NCBI GenBank assembly: GCA_025451375.1
Contig: JANWKL010000061.1
Location: 1-32,432, forward strand
Direction of reading: 5' to 3'
Length of the DNA stretch: 32,432 nt
Source of the DNA: Steroidobacteraceae bacterium
GTDB taxonomy: Bacteria > Pseudomonadota > Gammaproteobacteria > Steroidobacterales > Steroidobacteraceae
The stretch's first letter is position 1. Each line of letters begins with the position of its first letter. The position numbers were made by a program, and so were the translations under genes. The notes under the pieces are model-generated. The model was not told the origin of the DNA and did not search any database. It saw only the letters and a list, made by a program, of their open reading frames with translations. Below, in pieces: positions 29,648 through 32,432 of this stretch.

Positions 29648-32254
29648 TCAATGTTGCGTGTATACCGGCTGCGCGTCGATACCCGTTCCTGGCGCGTAGG
29701 CCGTCACGGTATTGCTGCTCGAGTTGGAAACGAACAGGTTGCCGAAGCCATCCGGGACCACGCCCTCCGGCTGCGCGATCTGGGACAGCGGGCTTATGCC
29801 GTTCAGGGAGCTGAACTCGGGCGCCGGGCAGGCGCCGCCTGTGCCACGACCAATCAGGTCCACGATGCCGTAGATCGAGACACTCGAGTTGTAGTAGCTG
29901 GAGATGGAGACCTGCGCCTGCCCGGTCGGGTAATACCCAAAGCCGGTGGGACCGCTGGGAGCGGACGAGCAATTGTTGCTGCTCAGAAGGAACAACGGCC
30001 GCGAGGATGAGGTCAACGGCGGCGTGTAGGTCAGGACCTGACTGGGTGCCCCGGACGGCCCGAGGCCCACGAACAGCACGTCGTCGCGCGCATCGAAGTA
30101 CAGCGCCCCCGGAGCGAGGAACGCGTTGGACTCGCCGTCGGACGTCAGGGCGCTGCCCACCTGCGCATAGCCGCCGCCGGAGGGCTGGTAGATCGAGATG
30201 GAATTCGTCGAGTTATTGGCAACATAAACCAGGCCCGAGGAATCCACTGCAATGCCGAGCGGGCGGCTGATGCCGGTGGTGATCGTAGCCGCCGTATTCT
30301 GCGCGATGGTGTTGGCCGCGATGTTGGTGGCACTGATGTTGTAGACAGTAACCGTGTTGTTACCGGCATTGGTGACGTACAGGTGGTTGTTGGCATCCGC
30401 TGCCAGACGGGTCGGGACACTGATGCCCTGCGTGATGCTCGCTACCAGGGTCAGGCCGCTGACCAGGTGCTGCCCGCCGTTGAGCTGTTCGGAATACACC
30501 AGCACCTGGCCGCCATTGGCGCCCCCTGAGTTGGCGACGAACAGGTACGGGGTCTGCCACAGCAGGCCGTTGGGATTCTTGAGCGCCACCGGTGGCGGCG
30601 GCGGTGGGCCGCCGCCGCTGCAATTGATGTTCACAGTCGCGTTGGCCGCATTGATGGTGCCGCTGCCATTGGACACGACGCAGCTCACCATGCTGTTCGA
30701 GAGGGTGGCCGTGATGTTGTAGGGCGCGCCGTTGCCCAGTTGCGCCGCCAGGGTATACGCGCCGCCGGCGCTGACCGTGGTCGAGTCGCCGTTGATGGTA
30801 TCCGCCACCGCCAGGGTGGTGCCGGCGGGAAGACCCGAGACGATGCCGCCGACGGTGTAAGTGAGCGTGAGCGCCGAGCAAGTGATGCTCACTGGACTGA
30901 TCGCTGCATTGTGGGTCGCGGCAGCGTCAATCGGCGCGAACAGCACCTTGCCTGCAGGAGCCGGAATGACCGTGCAGTTGGCCGGGATACCTCCGGTCGT
31001 GTGCTTGAAGATGCCGCTGTTCGTCAGGCAAGCGTCGTTGTAGTCGTAAGTGCTCCCAAGGTAGCTGTTGGAGGACTTGGCGGCGGGGGCGGCGATAATG
31101 AAGTCCAGGGGCGCGTTGGAAAGGGACATCGTGCCCGGGACGACGGTGGTCGCCTGAATATTATTATTTCCTCCGCCGTGGCTCGCCGAGCTATCGCCGG
31201 GGCAATTGATGCCGACTTGCATTTGCAGTGCAACGCCGGCGGGTCCGGTATACGTGGCCGTGGCCTTGTAGCACCAGTACGCAGTCGTGCAGTTAATCGC
31301 AGACGTTAGATTTTGGGCGCTCAGGGCCGCCGTCGTCCCCGCCGACAGCGTCGCCTTGCAGGCGTTCTTGGTCGAGGCGATGAAGGTCTGGATAGATGCC
31401 AGCAGGGTCTGTCCGAGACTCGAGCCCTCGATCTGCTGCAGGGTAATCTGGGTATTGCCGATCGTGATCAGCGCGCCGCCAGCCAGAAGGCCGGTGAAGC
31501 CGCCGGCATTCGAGCTGAAATCCGCGACCAGCGCATTGTTCAGATCTATGGCGGTCACCCCATACTGCGCCGCGATCTGTTCAATGCCGACGAGGATGAG
31601 GGATGCATCGAAACTGGCCTGGTCGACCCCGGCGGCAGCGCAGTTGGGATCCGCCAGATTCAAAATGCTGGTAAGGTCCGCGCTTGCGATCCCGAAGTAT
31701 TTCGCCACCGTGGAATTGGCGCTGTTGTTCGCGTCGTTGGGGTCGTTGTTCGTCGGCGGCCCCATGTTCGCCACAGCGAGATTCGCCTCCATGGTCGTCA
31801 GCCCCGTGATCTGCGCCGTGATCGGTGTTCCCGGGGTCGCCGCGGGCACGAACGACCACAGGATGACGCCGGCCGGGATGGGGACCGTCTGGCCGGTCAC
31901 CGTGTCGGTATACGTCCCGCCGGTGCTTTGCATCATCACCGGACCGCTGTAGCTGCCGAGATTGACCGTGTAGTTTCCCTGCCCGTCTGTGGTAGCCGTA
32001 GCGCAGGGGCCGGGAGTGGCCGGCACGCAACCGCCAGACCCCACGACGCCGGCGACGCCAACAACCCCCGTGCTCGAGACTTCATAGGCCGTGACCGTGG
32101 CGTTGATCACTTCGGCGTCCACGACTGCGCCTTTGACGATCGCCATTGCCGGCGGCGGAGGCACAGGGGCGCTCGATGAATGGGAACTGCCCCCTGAGCA
32201 GGCCGTTAGAAACAGCGCCACGGCTACCAGCAGCACCCGGATTGAGCTACGCAT
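29648..32254 (-). CDS. large lipoprotein with N-terminal Ig/carboxypeptidase-regulatory-like region and C-terminal NHL-type beta-propeller
   Basis: MRSSIRVLLVAVALFLTACSGG lipobox, GGGGAG Shine-Dalgarno, YTVGGIVSGLPAGTTLAVADTINGDSTTVSAGGAYTL domain, poly-Pro linker GGGPPPPPP, repeated NHLYVTNAGNNTVTVYN / GLVYVANNSTNSISIYQ / GNLFVSNSSSNTVTAYA blades. Confidence 0.85.
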   Translation of the reverse strand: MRSSIRVLLVAVALFLTACSGGSSHSSSAPVPPPPAMAIVKGAVVDAEVINATVTAYEVSSTGVVGVAGVVGSGGCVPATPGPCATATTDGQGNYTVNLGSYSGPVMMQSTGGTYTDTVTGQTVPIPAGVILWSFVPAATPGTPITAQITGLTTMEANLAVANMGPPTNNDPNDANNSANSTVAKYFGIASADLTSILNLADPNCAAAGVDQASFDASLILVGIEQIAAQYGVTAIDLNNALVADFSSNAGGFTGLLAGGALITIGNTQITLQQIEGSSLGQTLLASIQTFIASTKNACKATLSAGTTAALSAQNLTSAINCTTAYWCYKATATYTGPAGVALQMQVGINCPGDSSASHGGGNNNIQATTVVPGTMSLSNAPLDFIIAAPAAKSSNSYLGSTYDYNDACLTNSGIFKHTTGGIPANCTVIPAPAGKVLFAPIDAAATHNAAISPVSITCSALTLTYTVGGIVSGLPAGTTLAVADTINGDSTTVSAGGAYTLAAQLGNGAPYNITATLSNSMVSCVVSNGSGTINAANATVNINCSGGGPPPPPPVALKNPNGLLWQTPYLFVANSGGANGGQVLVYSEQLNGGQHLVSGLTLVASITQGISVPTRLAADANNHLYVTNAGNNTVTVYNISATNIAANTIAQNTAATITTGISRPLGIAVDSSGLVYVANNSTNSISIYQPSGGGYAQVGSALTSDGESNAFLAPGALYFDARDDVLFVGLGPSGAPSQVLTYTPPLTSSSRPLFLLSSNNCSSAPSGPTGFGYYPTGQAQVSISSYYNSSVSIYGIVDLIGRGTGGACPAPEFSSLNGISPLSQIAQPEGVVPDGFGNLFVSNSSSNTVTAYAPGTGIDAQPVYTQH

Positions 32255-32432
32255 ATGACAACTCCCCTCAAAATCGGCGTTGAAGCCCCGCGGCCGAGGT
32301 CCTAGACTGACTTCCCAAAACAACGCCCGCGCTCAATCGCAGCGAAGCGCGTCGATCGACCTTGGGGTTTGCCCCCAATCAGATCTCTCAGACTTAAAGA
32401 CACCGTCTGACAACAGGAACCGACATCAGGAG

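Noticed and set aside
1-32432. CRISPR arrays, prophage, defence islands, secondary-metabolite clusters, toxin-antitoxin pairs
   Set aside because: No regularly spaced repeats and no recognisable genes of these types; the window is mainly conserved housekeeping operons.

Overview
This is a GC-rich, gammaproteobacterial-type chromosomal window (Xanthomonadales/Nevskiales-like by gene order), almost wholly coding and mostly on the minus strand. I recognise four conserved blocks. Block 1 is lepA-lepB-DUF4845-rnc-era-recO-pdxJ-acpS-(PolB-like exonuclease)-rlmD-nagZ-(PAS/LOV-like GGDEF, cut by the window edge). Block 2 is the rpoE-rseA-rseB stress-response operon plus a glutaredoxin-like gene. Block 3 is a succinate dehydrogenase operon flanked by two assembly factors: a DUF1674/SDHAF4-like protein, sdhC-D-A-B, then sdhE. 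A divergent ygfZ follows it. Block 4 is rpfE-like-recJ-prfB-lysS-(SnoaL-like lipoprotein)-murI. The right end carries a DUF498 gene, surE-pcm, an Smr-domain gene, truD and a large lipoprotein with a C-terminal NHL-like propeller. I see no rRNA, tRNA, CRISPR array, intact mobile element or phage. I also see no convincing novel multi-gene system. The best second-look items are: the doubly degenerate LOV-like/GGDEF protein coupled to a housekeeping operon; the prfB frameshift with a UGAG rather than UGAC context; a probable CTG start for sdhE; the two-chaperone SDH operon; a compositionally odd gap beside pcm (where nlpD-rpoS would be expected) with a possible EVE-domain gene remnant; a long inverted-repeat/hairpin element after rseB; and a sigma-E-type promoter upstream of rpoE. 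All calls come from reading translations and motifs; no database search was run.
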